Positions 8,675 to 15,351 of a DNA stretch of 19,851 nt are shown here, piece after piece. The number at the start of each line of letters is the position of its first letter. Positions within the stretch are counted from its first letter, which is position 1. The position numbers and the translations under genes were made by a program. The notes below the pieces were generated by a model, which was not told the DNA's origin, made no database searches, and saw only the letters and a program-made list of their open reading frames with translations. The DNA is from an uncultured Chitinophagaceae bacterium (GTDB lineage: Bacteria; Bacteroidota; Bacteroidia; Chitinophagales; Chitinophagaceae), in NCBI GenBank assembly GCA_937919945.1, contig CALESY010000148.1, positions 1 to 19,851 of the forward strand, written 5' to 3'.

Positions 8675-10333
8675 ATGAAACTACTACTACAAAGTTTGCT
8701 ATTGCTTATTTCTTTTAACGCCACTGCGCAATTGCCTGTTTTCAAAGAGTTCGACCTGAATACAGGCAGCGGAGACGGGTCCCCTAACAACTATGATACT
8801 GTAGCAGGTAAATTATTGTTCAGCGCAAACCATATTACTGCCAGCTATGAACTGTGGACGAGTGATGGTACTACGGCCGGCACAACCATGCTCAAAGACA
8901 TCAACACAGGCATTGGTGCTTCTTTCCCCATGAATATGGGGCACATCAACCTGAATGGGAAAGTGTTGTTTAACGCTACTGATAACACCAACGGTACAGA
9001 ATTGTGGGTGACGGATGGCACTACAGCAGGCACTACTTTGCTAAAAGATATTTTCCCCGGCAGCAGTAGCGGTATTACTACTACTATGTTTATGACAAAA
9101 GTAGGTACAAAAGTGTATTTTCTGGCAACAACAAGCTCTACAGGCATTGAACTATGGGTAACAGATGGTACCACGGCAGGTACGCAGTTGGTAAAAGATA
9201 TACGAGTAGGTTCAATGGGTAGCAGCCTTAACTGGCTTACTGCCTTTAACGGTAAGCTGTACTTTACTGCAGATGATGGTGTAAACGGTGTAGAACTATG
9301 GGAGAGCGATGGCACACCCGGCGGTACTGTAATGGTAAAAGATATTGAAGCAGGGCCGTTTGGTTCCATCCCACAAGCATTAACGGTTATGGGTGGTAAA
9401 TTGTACTTCAGTGCTTTTTCACCCGCTTCAGGTGCTGAGTTGTGGGTAAGTGATGGTACTAATGCAGGCACCATGATGGTAAAAGATATAAATATAGGCA
9501 GTGGTAGTGGTGTGGTAACTGCAAATTTTATTTTACTGAATAATAAGCTGTACTTCAATGGTAATGACGGTGCTGCAGGCGAGGAACTATGGGAGAGCGA
9601 TGGCACTGCAGCTGGTACTGTAATGGTGAAAGATATATGGGCAGGTGCTACAGGTTCTTATCCCACACAACTTGCGGTGCATAGCGGTAAGTTGTATTTC
9701 CGTGCCGGCGATGGCACCAATGGCTATGAACCTTGGATGAGCGATGGTACTGCTACCGGAACGGTGATGGTGAAAGACATTAACCCCGGTAGTGGCGATT
9801 CAGATCCTATGTTGTTTGTGTCTTACAAAAAGTATGTATACTTTTTAGCGTACCCTGCATCTGGTCCGCAATCTATATACCAATCGAACGGTACGGCTAC
9901 AGGTACTATTGCAGTAGCACCTGCATCAATAACAAGCTTGAACCCACTCTTTAACACAGGTAGTTTCTTTATGTACGATAGCACCTTGTTCTTCAGTGCA
10001 GCATATATGACAGCTACAGGGCAGGAGCTTTGGAGCATGAAAGATACTACTACCTATCCGCCACCGCCTAACAGTATTAACTACAATGTAGAAACGGGAG
10101 ATAATATTGCTATAGTTTATCCCAACCCTGCACACAACAACTTTACAATAAAAACAAGTATTGCATTTAAACAAGGCAGCGTTACGCTTACAGATATAAC
10201 TGGCAGGGTTATAAAAACACAATCATTGACTACCAATACACCAATACCTCTTAACGGCATAGCACCCGGCGTGTACGTGGCAGATGTGCTGCTGGATGAT
10301 AAACGGAGTGTGCAACGGCTGGTGGTGGAATGA
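8675..10333 (+). CDS. ELWxxDGT-repeat T9SS cargo protein, first copy
   Basis: A 552-residue secreted protein with a signal peptide at residues 1-19 (ending ATAQ). Nine units of about 48 residues follow. Each has a K-D-I-x-x-G start, a GKLYF-type strand, an ELW-x-(S/T)-DGT turn and a GT-x-(M/L)-V end. Seven units are clear, unit 8 is degenerate (IYQSNGT), and unit 9 stops after QELWSM without DGT. These repeats are known from Bacteroidota and other bacterial surface proteins (TIGR04534 type) and probably form a beta-propeller-like array. The last 71 residues or so (YPNPAHNNF to VVE) are a T9SS type A sorting domain. A tandem paralogue follows at 10522. The binding target is unknown. Single-gene transcription is likely, given the strong terminator immediately downstream. 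Confidence 0.92.
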   Translation: MKLLLQSLLLLISFNATAQLPVFKEFDLNTGSGDGSPNNYDTVAGKLLFSANHITASYELWTSDGTTAGTTMLKDINTGIGASFPMNMGHINLNGKVLFNATDNTNGTELWVTDGTTAGTTLLKDIFPGSSSGITTTMFMTKVGTKVYFLATTSSTGIELWVTDGTTAGTQLVKDIRVGSMGSSLNWLTAFNGKLYFTADDGVNGVELWESDGTPGGTVMVKDIEAGPFGSIPQALTVMGGKLYFSAFSPASGAELWVSDGTNAGTMMVKDINIGSGSGVVTANFILLNNKLYFNGNDGAAGEELWESDGTAAGTVMVKDIWAGATGSYPTQLAVHSGKLYFRAGDGTNGYEPWMSDGTATGTVMVKDINPGSGDSDPMLFVSYKKYVYFLAYPASGPQSIYQSNGTATGTIAVAPASITSLNPLFNTGSFFMYDSTLFFSAAYMTATGQELWSMKDTTTYPPPPNSINYNVETGDNIAIVYPNPAHNNFTIKTSIAFKQGSVTLTDITGRVIKTQSLTTNTPIPLNGIAPGVYVADVLLDDKRSVQRLVVE

Positions 10334-10337
10334 AATT

Positions 10338-10377
10338 AATTAAAACAAAACCTCTTTTTAGAGGTTTTGTTTTAATT
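10338..10377. terminator. Symmetrical intrinsic terminator after the first ELWxxDGT gene
   Basis: A perfect 17-bp inverted repeat (10338-10354 and 10361-10377) surrounds a TTTTTA loop. The stem has a CCTC/GAGG core flanked by A-runs on the left and T-runs on the right (GAGGTTTTGTTTT), so it should terminate + strand transcripts and could also act in the other direction. It begins 4 nt after the stop codon. Confidence 0.88.
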
Positions 10378-10521
10378 GTTAATTAGTGTGTAGCATTTAG
10401 ATACTCAATAGAAAACGTTATTGCGATTTTTATATTATTACCAGAAGTTGTATTGAAAATGACTTTAAATTGACAATGTTATATGTGTAAAATAGTTTAA
10501 TTTCATACAAAACCTACCTGT

Positions 10522-12147
10522 ATGAAATATCTACTATCAACTCTTTTATTTATTTTCTATTTTATTAGTTTCCTATCTGCTCAACCGCTAATATTTACAG
10601 GTTATGATACCCGAAAAGGTAATAAATTTTCAAATCCACACAACTTTACAACCATCAATGGCAAGCTGTTCTTTATTGCAGTTACAGATGATAATACCTA
10701 TCAGCCTTGGATATCTGATGGTACAATAGCAGGTACAACACAGTTAACAAATAAAACACCAGGTATGCAATATTACACTTTAAGTAATGTTGCAGTACTT
10801 AATGGATATGTATACTTTTTTGCATCAGATGATAAAAAATGCGAGATGTGGAGAACAGATGGTACTGCTGCAGGTACTATGAAGTATGTAGATTTATCAA
10901 ACGATACTTTATTTGCATTTGGTTATCCAGTTGTATGCGGTAACAAAATCTATTATCATAGTTTAGATAGTTTTTTTGTAAGGAGGTTGTATGTAACAGA
11001 TGGAGGAAGTTCTGGTGTTTCTAAACTTATGAATTTGAATGAGTACACTCCATTATTTGCCTTCAAAGACAAGGTGTATTTTCAACACGACGATGGCATA
11101 CATGGCAAAGAACTATGGGTGAGCGATGGTACAGGAACAGGGACACATCTATTTAAAGATATCAATACTGGTAGTAGCTCATCTTACCCTAATAGTTTTT
11201 ATGTAATGGATAATAAGATGTACCTCAAAGGCACTACAGATGTATATGGTACTGAGTTGTGGGTAACAGATGGTACCTCACAAGGCACATTTATGGTAGC
11301 AGATGTAGCGCCGGGTAATAAATCCGGCACCACTTATTCAGCTGTTACATCCTTAAATGGTAAGTTATACTTTGCTGGCGATGATGGTGTTCATGGTTCG
11401 GAGCTATTTACATCGGATGGTACTGCCGCAGGTACTTATTTAGTGAAAGATATAACCCCAGGTAGTATCGGGCGTGGTATCACAGCTATACATGTATACA
11501 ATAATAAAATCTATTTTTCTGGATGTAGTTCAAGCAGTAATTTTGAAAAAGAGTTGTGGGTAAGTGATGGTACTGGCAATGGTACATTTTTGCTAAAAGA
11601 CATTAACCCCAATAGTAATTTGGGACTGCCCCATAGTTCAAATCCAAGCAGCTTTATTGAATTTGATAATAAGCTATATTTTATCGCCAGCCCGACGTCT
11701 AATAATTATCAAATTTGCAGAACAGATGGTACATCTGCAGGTACTGAGGCAATTTATAACCCTTCGTCAAATGCAATAAACCCTGTTATTAATGGTTTGT
11801 ATAAATATAATGACGCTCTATACTTTTATGCTGAGTACGATTCAACTATCGGAGCAGATTTGTGGTCAATTCGCAGTCTATGGAAAACAAACGTCAATAC
11901 AAGTCCTAATTCAGAATTAGTTATTAGTATAGCACCCAACCCAGCCCACAACAACTTTGCAATAAAAACAAATATTGCATTTAAGCAAGGCAGCGTAACG
12001 CTCATTGACATTACGGGCAAGCTTGTAAAAACGCAATCACTCACTGCCAATACGCCAATACCACTCAACGGTATAGCGCCTGGCGTGTACATGGCAGATG
12101 TATTGCTGGATGATAAACGGAGTATGCAGCGTTTGGTGGTAGAATAG
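10522..12147 (+). CDS. ELWxxDGT-repeat T9SS cargo protein, second copy
   Basis: A 541-residue paralogue of the preceding gene in the same orientation. A signal peptide (about 1-20, ending FLSAQ) is followed by nine units. Units 1-3 are degenerate (PWISDGT, MWRTDGT, LYVTDGG), units 4, 5 and 7 carry ELWVSDGT or ELWVTDGT, unit 6 has ELFTSDGT, unit 8 has CRTDGT, and unit 9 ends at DLWSI without DGT. The T9SS type A sorting domain (PNPAHNNF to VVE) is very close to that of the first copy (61 of 71 residues identical by hand count), while the repeat region is far more diverged. The body is visibly more A+T-rich than the first copy (for example 10921-10980 has 17 G+C in 60, against 29 in 60 at 9001-9060). 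It has its own terminator downstream and a 188-nt upstream gap for a promoter. Confidence 0.92.
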   Translation: MKYLLSTLLFIFYFISFLSAQPLIFTGYDTRKGNKFSNPHNFTTINGKLFFIAVTDDNTYQPWISDGTIAGTTQLTNKTPGMQYYTLSNVAVLNGYVYFFASDDKKCEMWRTDGTAAGTMKYVDLSNDTLFAFGYPVVCGNKIYYHSLDSFFVRRLYVTDGGSSGVSKLMNLNEYTPLFAFKDKVYFQHDDGIHGKELWVSDGTGTGTHLFKDINTGSSSSYPNSFYVMDNKMYLKGTTDVYGTELWVTDGTSQGTFMVADVAPGNKSGTTYSAVTSLNGKLYFAGDDGVHGSELFTSDGTAAGTYLVKDITPGSIGRGITAIHVYNNKIYFSGCSSSSNFEKELWVSDGTGNGTFLLKDINPNSNLGLPHSSNPSSFIEFDNKLYFIASPTSNNYQICRTDGTSAGTEAIYNPSSNAINPVINGLYKYNDALYFYAEYDSTIGADLWSIRSLWKTNVNTSPNSELVISIAPNPAHNNFAIKTNIAFKQGSVTLIDITGKLVKTQSLTANTPIPLNGIAPGVYMADVLLDDKRSMQRLVVE

Positions 12148-12167
12148 TATTGTATAATATAATTGTA

Positions 12168-12203
12168 AAAGCTCCATGCCATGCATGGGGCTTTACTATT
12201 TAC
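12168..12203 (+). terminator. Intrinsic terminator after the second ELWxxDGT gene
   Basis: AAAGCTCCATG (12168-12178) pairs with CATGGGGCTTT (12184-12194) around a 5-nt loop, with one U-G wobble, followed by ACTATTTAC. The wobble favours function on the + strand. It isolates the repeat-protein gene from the tetR-type gene. Confidence 0.7.
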
Positions 12204-12216
12204 TCCATATTTTCCT

Positions 12217-12224
12217 TTAATTTG
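12217..12224 (+). promoter_or_regulatory. Probable -7 box of the TetR-family gene
   Basis: TTAATTTG differs by one base from the Bacteroidota -7 consensus TAnnTTTG. It lies 28 nt before the ATG at 12252 and immediately before the palindromic operator. No clear -33 TTTG is seen at the expected distance. Confidence 0.4.
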
Positions 12225-12226
12225 CA

Positions 12227-12250
12227 AATACATACCAATTGGTATTTTTC
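12227..12250. promoter_or_regulatory. Predicted TetR-family operator, upstream of the repressor gene
   Basis: ATACCAATTGGTAT (12232-12245) is a perfect 14-bp palindrome inside a 24-bp window that agrees at 19 positions with a second site at 12858-12881. It ends 2 nt before the ATG at 12252, just downstream of the likely -7 box, as expected for autorepression. The assignment to this repressor is inferred. Confidence 0.7.
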
Positions 12251-12251
12251 T

Positions 12252-12842
12252 ATGAGCAAAGCAGCAGCCACAAGGCTTACTATATTGCAAAAAGCGTTTG
12301 AGCTGATATATACTAACGGTTACCGTACTACAAGTATAGACGATATCATTGCACAAACGGGTGTAACAAAAGGGGCATTTTATTACCACTTTGCCAATAA
12401 AGATGAAATGGGCTTTGCCGTTATCAACGAATTGCTTGACAGTAGCTCATATGCAGTTTTCGAGGCGATGCTGCATAAAACAGGCAATCCGGCACAGGAT
12501 ATTTATGGGCTAATTAAATATCTGTTGTTGGATAGCAAAGAGATGGTAGTGGAATATGGCTGCCCCATTGGCAACCTTACGCAAGAGCTGTCTTCTTTCA
12601 ATCGCGACTTTGCAAATGCACTGATGCAATTATCATCACACTGGCAAAAGCTGATGGAGCAAAGCATTGTAAATGGCAAAAAAGCAGGCTATATACGTGC
12701 AGATGTAAATGCACGGCAAGTGGTGTATTTCATCATATCAGGCTATTGGGGCATACGTAACTTTGGCAAGATGGAAGGCAACAAAAACAGCTATAAAATA
12801 TGGCTGAAAGAACTCAAAAACTACTTGGCAGGATTGCAATAA
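12252..12842 (+). CDS. TetR/AcrR-family transcriptional regulator
   Basis: A 196-residue repressor. The frame is open 102 nt further upstream, but that stretch contains the terminator and operator of the region, and ATG 12252 (MSKAAATRLTILQ) gives a normal TetR N-terminus. The helix-turn-helix is at about 25-48, with TTSIDDIIAQTGVTKGAFYY and HFANKDEM. The ligand-binding C-terminal domain contains CPIGNLTQE and ends YWGIRNFGK. Such proteins usually bind a small lipophilic or reactive molecule and then leave their operator. A perfect palindrome lies between its -7 box and start codon, and a matching one lies between its stop codon and the following three genes. Self-control and control of the downstream set are therefore likely. 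The inducer cannot be read from the sequence. Confidence 0.9.
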   Translation: MSKAAATRLTILQKAFELIYTNGYRTTSIDDIIAQTGVTKGAFYYHFANKDEMGFAVINELLDSSSYAVFEAMLHKTGNPAQDIYGLIKYLLLDSKEMVVEYGCPIGNLTQELSSFNRDFANALMQLSSHWQKLMEQSIVNGKKAGYIRADVNARQVVYFIISGYWGIRNFGKMEGNKNSYKIWLKELKNYLAGLQ

Positions 12843-12857
12843 AAATTTTACAATTGA

Positions 12858-12881
12858 AAAACATACCAGTTAGTATGTTTT
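12858..12881. promoter_or_regulatory. Predicted TetR-family operator, upstream of the three-gene membrane operon
   Basis: AAAACATAC (12858-12866) and GTATGTTTT (12873-12881) are perfect 9-bp complements around CAGTTA. The shared core with the first operator is ACATACCA-r-TT-r-GTAT. The site ends 4 nt before the -7 box at 12886, so a bound repressor would cover the -33 region. Confidence 0.72.
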
Positions 12882-12885
12882 ATGC

Positions 12886-12893
12886 TACTTTTG
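12886..12893 (+). promoter_or_regulatory. -7 box of the three-gene operon
   Basis: TACTTTTG is an exact match to the Bacteroidota consensus TAnnTTTG, 22 nt before the ATG at 12916. The expected -33 TTTG is absent. Its place is taken by the operator. Confidence 0.65.
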
Positions 12894-12915
12894 CGCAGTC
12901 AATCTGTCCGGGCAA

Positions 12916-13377
12916 ATGTACCACACACTACTATATCTGCACAATGCCACCCGATGGTTGCTGTTAGCAGGTATGCTCCTGAGTCTCTACAAGGCCTATA
13001 CAGGCTATTCACAAAGGCGTTTCTTTTCGCGGGCAGACAATGCCATCCGCCATTGGACGGCTACTATAGCACATATACAATTGGTATTGGGCATCATCCT
13101 CTATGTCAAGAGCCCGTTGATACAATATTTCTTTAAACATACAACTGATGCGTTGGAGCAAAAAGAAACTACTTTCTTTGCACTGGCGCACAGCTTGCTG
13201 ATGCTGGCAGCTATAATCATCATTACCATCGGGTCTGCTATGGCAAAAAGAAAAAAGCAAGATTTGGATAAATATAAAACTATACTGTGGTGGTATGGTG
13301 TGGCATTATTCGTTATAATTGTAGCCATACCATGGCCGTACTCACCATTTGCTATGCGTCCGTTTTTAAGGTACTAA
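12916..13377 (+). CDS. Cytochrome-b-like four-helix membrane protein
   Basis: A 153-residue inner-membrane protein with four predicted helices at about 13-29, 47-70, 88-108 and 122-141. Histidines H9, H53 and H92 lie in or next to helices 1-3, the kind of placement used for haem ligation. Similar proteins in Bacteroidota are often annotated cytochrome b-like, although I cannot confirm haem binding from sequence alone. The protein begins MYHTLLYLHNATRW and ends with AIPWPYSPF before a basic tail. It is the first gene of a tight operon: the DUF3817 gene starts 20 nt after its stop. A TetR-type operator and an exact -7 box lie directly upstream, so expression is probably repressed by the neighbouring regulator. 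A redox role in the membrane is inferred. Confidence 0.78.
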   Translation: MYHTLLYLHNATRWLLLAGMLLSLYKAYTGYSQRRFFSRADNAIRHWTATIAHIQLVLGIILYVKSPLIQYFFKHTTDALEQKETTFFALAHSLLMLAAIIIITIGSAMAKRKKQDLDKYKTILWWYGVALFVIIVAIPWPYSPFAMRPFLRY

Positions 13378-13397
13378 AAGAATGAAATACTAACTAT

Positions 13398-13703
13398 ATG
13401 ATACATTTATTAAAAACCAACATAGGCAGGCTACGTATACTGGGCGTACTGGAAGGCACATCGCTGATACTGTTATTGTTTGTAGCAGTACCGCTGAAGT
13501 ATATCTGGGGCTATCCGCAAGGCTCACAAGTTATCGGCACTATACATGGTGCATTGTTCCTCTTGTTCGTCATTAATACATTGAGTGTTGGGGTAGAGCA
13601 AAATTGGAAGTTTGCCACTACTACATGGAAAGTACTGCTGGCTTGTGTGGTGCCTTTTGGTACATTTTATATAGACAGAAAAATACTACGCCACATAAAA
13701 TAA
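13398..13703 (+). CDS. DUF3817-family membrane protein
   Basis: A 101-residue integral membrane protein. It has the features of the DUF3817 family (PF12823): LR near residue 12, GVLEGTSLILLLFVAVPLKY at 16-35, a conserved HG (H50, G51) after the second helix starts, and the ending PFGTFYIDRK (86-95). Three or so helices are predicted, at about 15-33, 46-65 and 76-92. The length matches the family. The biochemical function of DUF3817 proteins is not known to me. The gene is the second of the TetR-controlled operon, 20 nt after the cytochrome-b-like gene and 7 nt before the small HMA-like gene, so it probably acts with them in the membrane. Confidence 0.9.
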   Translation: MIHLLKTNIGRLRILGVLEGTSLILLLFVAVPLKYIWGYPQGSQVIGTIHGALFLLFVINTLSVGVEQNWKFATTTWKVLLACVVPFGTFYIDRKILRHIK

Positions 13704-13710
13704 TTGCTGT

Positions 13711-13920
13711 ATGATAACTGTGTTAAAAACCAATATTGAGGAAGCAGAAACTATTGCCACTGCACAAACACTCATCAATAAACTATTACCAAATGCTGTA
13801 TGGAGTATAGACACCGAAGACTGCGACCATGTGCTACGTGTTGACTATACGACAGATGTAGCTGCCATGCTGATACAAGCCCTGCAAGTAGCAGGCATCA
13901 AGTGCGAGGAGATGTTGTAG
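13711..13920 (+). CDS. Small HMA-like protein lacking CxxC
   Basis: A 69-residue cytoplasmic-type protein that starts MITVLKTNIEEAETI and ends in AGIKCEEML. The size and the pattern beta-alpha-beta-beta-alpha-beta, including EDCDHVLRVDY in the middle, resemble the heavy-metal-associated (ferredoxin-like) fold. The CxxC metal loop expected after the first strand is absent and only two separated Cys remain. Comparable proteins are common in Bacteroidota, but I cannot assign a function. It is the last gene of the TetR-linked operon, 7 nt after the DUF3817 gene. Its stop codon is separated by a single nucleotide from the stop of the convergent response-regulator gene, with no terminator between. 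Confidence 0.7.
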   Translation: MITVLKTNIEEAETIATAQTLINKLLPNAVWSIDTEDCDHVLRVDYTTDVAAMLIQALQVAGIKCEEML

Positions 13921-13921
13921 C

Positions 13922-14572
13922 CTAATCCGCTATACCATTCTTTACTGCATACACTACAAGGCCTGCAGTATTGCGTACACCTATTTTTTCGAGCAGGCTG
14001 CTACGGATGCCCTCTACGGTACGCTGGCTCAAAAATACTTTCTCCGCAATCTCGGCATTGGTATGCTCGTTACATATCAGGCGCAGTATATCTTTTTCTT
14101 TATCGTTTAGCTGTATGTTGTCTTTAGTGCGCTGTTGCACTTGTTTTTTCTTCACAATGGTTTTCAGCATCAGTTTGCTTACCATGTCGTTGAAGTAATA
14201 ATCGTTTTCGTGTACGGTATATATGGCTCTTATTATCTCTTCAGGTTCAGCATTTTTTATCAGGTAGCCGTTTACACCCATATCCAGCATATGCAGCACA
14301 AAGTTTTCATCATCATACATCGTCAGTACAATGATTTTGGTAGCAGGGTGTTTTTCTTTGATGGCTTTGGTGGCTTCCATGCCATCCATTTCAGGCATCT
14401 TCATATCCAGCAACACTACATCGGGGGTTATGCTACCCAATAGCTGCAATAATTGTATGCCATTCTCTGCTTCGCCAATGCATTTCAGTGCACTATCACT
14501 GTTCAGCGCATAGCGGAGCCCTTGTCTGAAAACCTTATGATCGTCTGCTATGATGTATGTGATGATGGCCAT
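13922..14572 (-). CDS. NarL/FixJ-family response regulator
   Basis: A 216-residue two-component response regulator. The receiver domain (about 3-122) has the acidic pair D10/D11, the phospho-acceptor D56 in DVVLLDMKMPEMDG, T84 and K106, so all catalytic positions are intact. A LuxR-type HTH occupies about 153-213, with LNDKEKDILRLICNEHTNAEIA and LSQRTVEGIRSSLLEKIGV. It is the DNA-binding output of the system and is partnered with the histidine kinase whose gene ends 2 nt upstream on the same strand. It is the last gene of a probable four-gene operon. No target site could be identified, although hairpins in the operon's upstream region (16521-16536) could be candidates. Confidence 0.94.
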   Translation of the reverse strand: MAIITYIIADDHKVFRQGLRYALNSDSALKCIGEAENGIQLLQLLGSITPDVVLLDMKMPEMDGMEATKAIKEKHPATKIIVLTMYDDENFVLHMLDMGVNGYLIKNAEPEEIIRAIYTVHENDYYFNDMVSKLMLKTIVKKKQVQQRTKDNIQLNDKEKDILRLICNEHTNAEIAEKVFLSQRTVEGIRSSLLEKIGVRNTAGLVVYAVKNGIAD

Positions 14573-14574
14573 GT

Positions 14575-15351
14575 TTACAGTGGTATACTGATGATGGTGT
14601 GAAACCAGTTGTTTTCTTTCTCAAAGCTAATGCTGCCGTTCAGCACTTTCAAACGGTTGACGATATTTTTCAACCCCGTAGCATCTTTCTTATAAATATA
14701 ATCCTGAAAACGCTCTTGTGTAATGCCTTGCTTGCCGTTATGGCTAAAGCGTAGCTCCAACTGCTGTGCGTGTTGTTCGGTATGCACTTCTGCCCTGTCT
14801 GCCTGTGCGTGTTTGAGGGTGTTGTTAACCAATTCCTGTACAATACGGTATATAGCCAAGGATTGGTTGTCGTCCAGCACAGGCAGGTTGTCGCCCGTGT
14901 ACGTAATATGTATTACACCACTTTTATTAAATACATCAAAGAAAGATTGCAATGCCATTTGCAAGCCAAGCCTTTGCAGCATAGCCGGCTGCAGACGGTG
15001 GCTCAGGCTACGCACCTTGCCGATGGTTTCGTCTATCAGGTGCTGGCTTTGTGCAAATGCCTCGCTATGCGCCCCCTCTTTGTCTGCCATCCGCAGGTAC
15101 AGGCGTACAGATGCCAGCGTAGCACCCACATCATCGTGCAGCTCTGCCGCTATGCGGTTGCGTTCTTCTTCCTCTGCACGTATCGCCGCTTCTGTCAGTT
15201 CTTTTTCTTTTTGGCGATTGATGATGTCAAGCTGTTGTTTGTGCTTTATTACCTTGCGCTGATACTGCACTACAAACAAAATAATGCCTGTTGCCAATGC
15301 CAGCATAGCGCAAGCACCTAATAATACTATGCTAACGTTTGACACTTCCAT
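14575..15351 (-). CDS. HisKA_3-type sensor histidine kinase with minimal input domain
   Basis: A 258-residue membrane-anchored kinase. One N-terminal helix (about 5-29) is followed by a coiled coil (about 33-68) with no periplasmic domain. The dimerisation/phospho-acceptor segment is ERNRIAAELHDDVGATLASV with H72. The ATPase domain has the N box ELVNNTLKHA (N176/N177) and the G2 box ATGLKNI (G226). At the G1 box the usual D-N-G-x-G reads HNGKQG (204-209), so the adenine-contacting Asp is replaced by His. I think related Bacteroidota kinases can also show H at this place, so activity cannot be excluded. Its start codon overlaps the end of the seven-helix gene by 20 nt, which implies translational coupling and suggests that this membrane protein provides the signal. 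It is followed 2 nt later by its response regulator. Confidence 0.92.
   Translation of the reverse strand: MEVSNVSIVLLGACAMLALATGIILFVVQYQRKVIKHKQQLDIINRQKEKELTEAAIRAEEEERNRIAAELHDDVGATLASVRLYLRMADKEGAHSEAFAQSQHLIDETIGKVRSLSHRLQPAMLQRLGLQMALQSFFDVFNKSGVIHITYTGDNLPVLDDNQSLAIYRIVQELVNNTLKHAQADRAEVHTEQHAQQLELRFSHNGKQGITQERFQDYIYKKDATGLKNIVNRLKVLNGSISFEKENNWFHTIISIPL

Noticed and set aside
8845..9606. 253-residue - strand frame rich in Pro, Ser and Val
   Set aside because: It is the antisense image of the ELWxxDGT repeats. Its own repetitive pattern simply reflects the repeat units of the sense gene.
10338..10377. Inverted repeat as a possible insertion-sequence end or attachment site
   Set aside because: Its position 4 nt after a stop codon, its short loop and its flanking A/T-runs fit an intrinsic terminator. 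No transposase or integrase is nearby.
14723..15321. Two + strand frames of 179 and 183 residues
   Set aside because: They lie antisense to the histidine kinase and are rich in Cys, Ser and Arg without any family motif. All kinase motifs are intact on the - strand.
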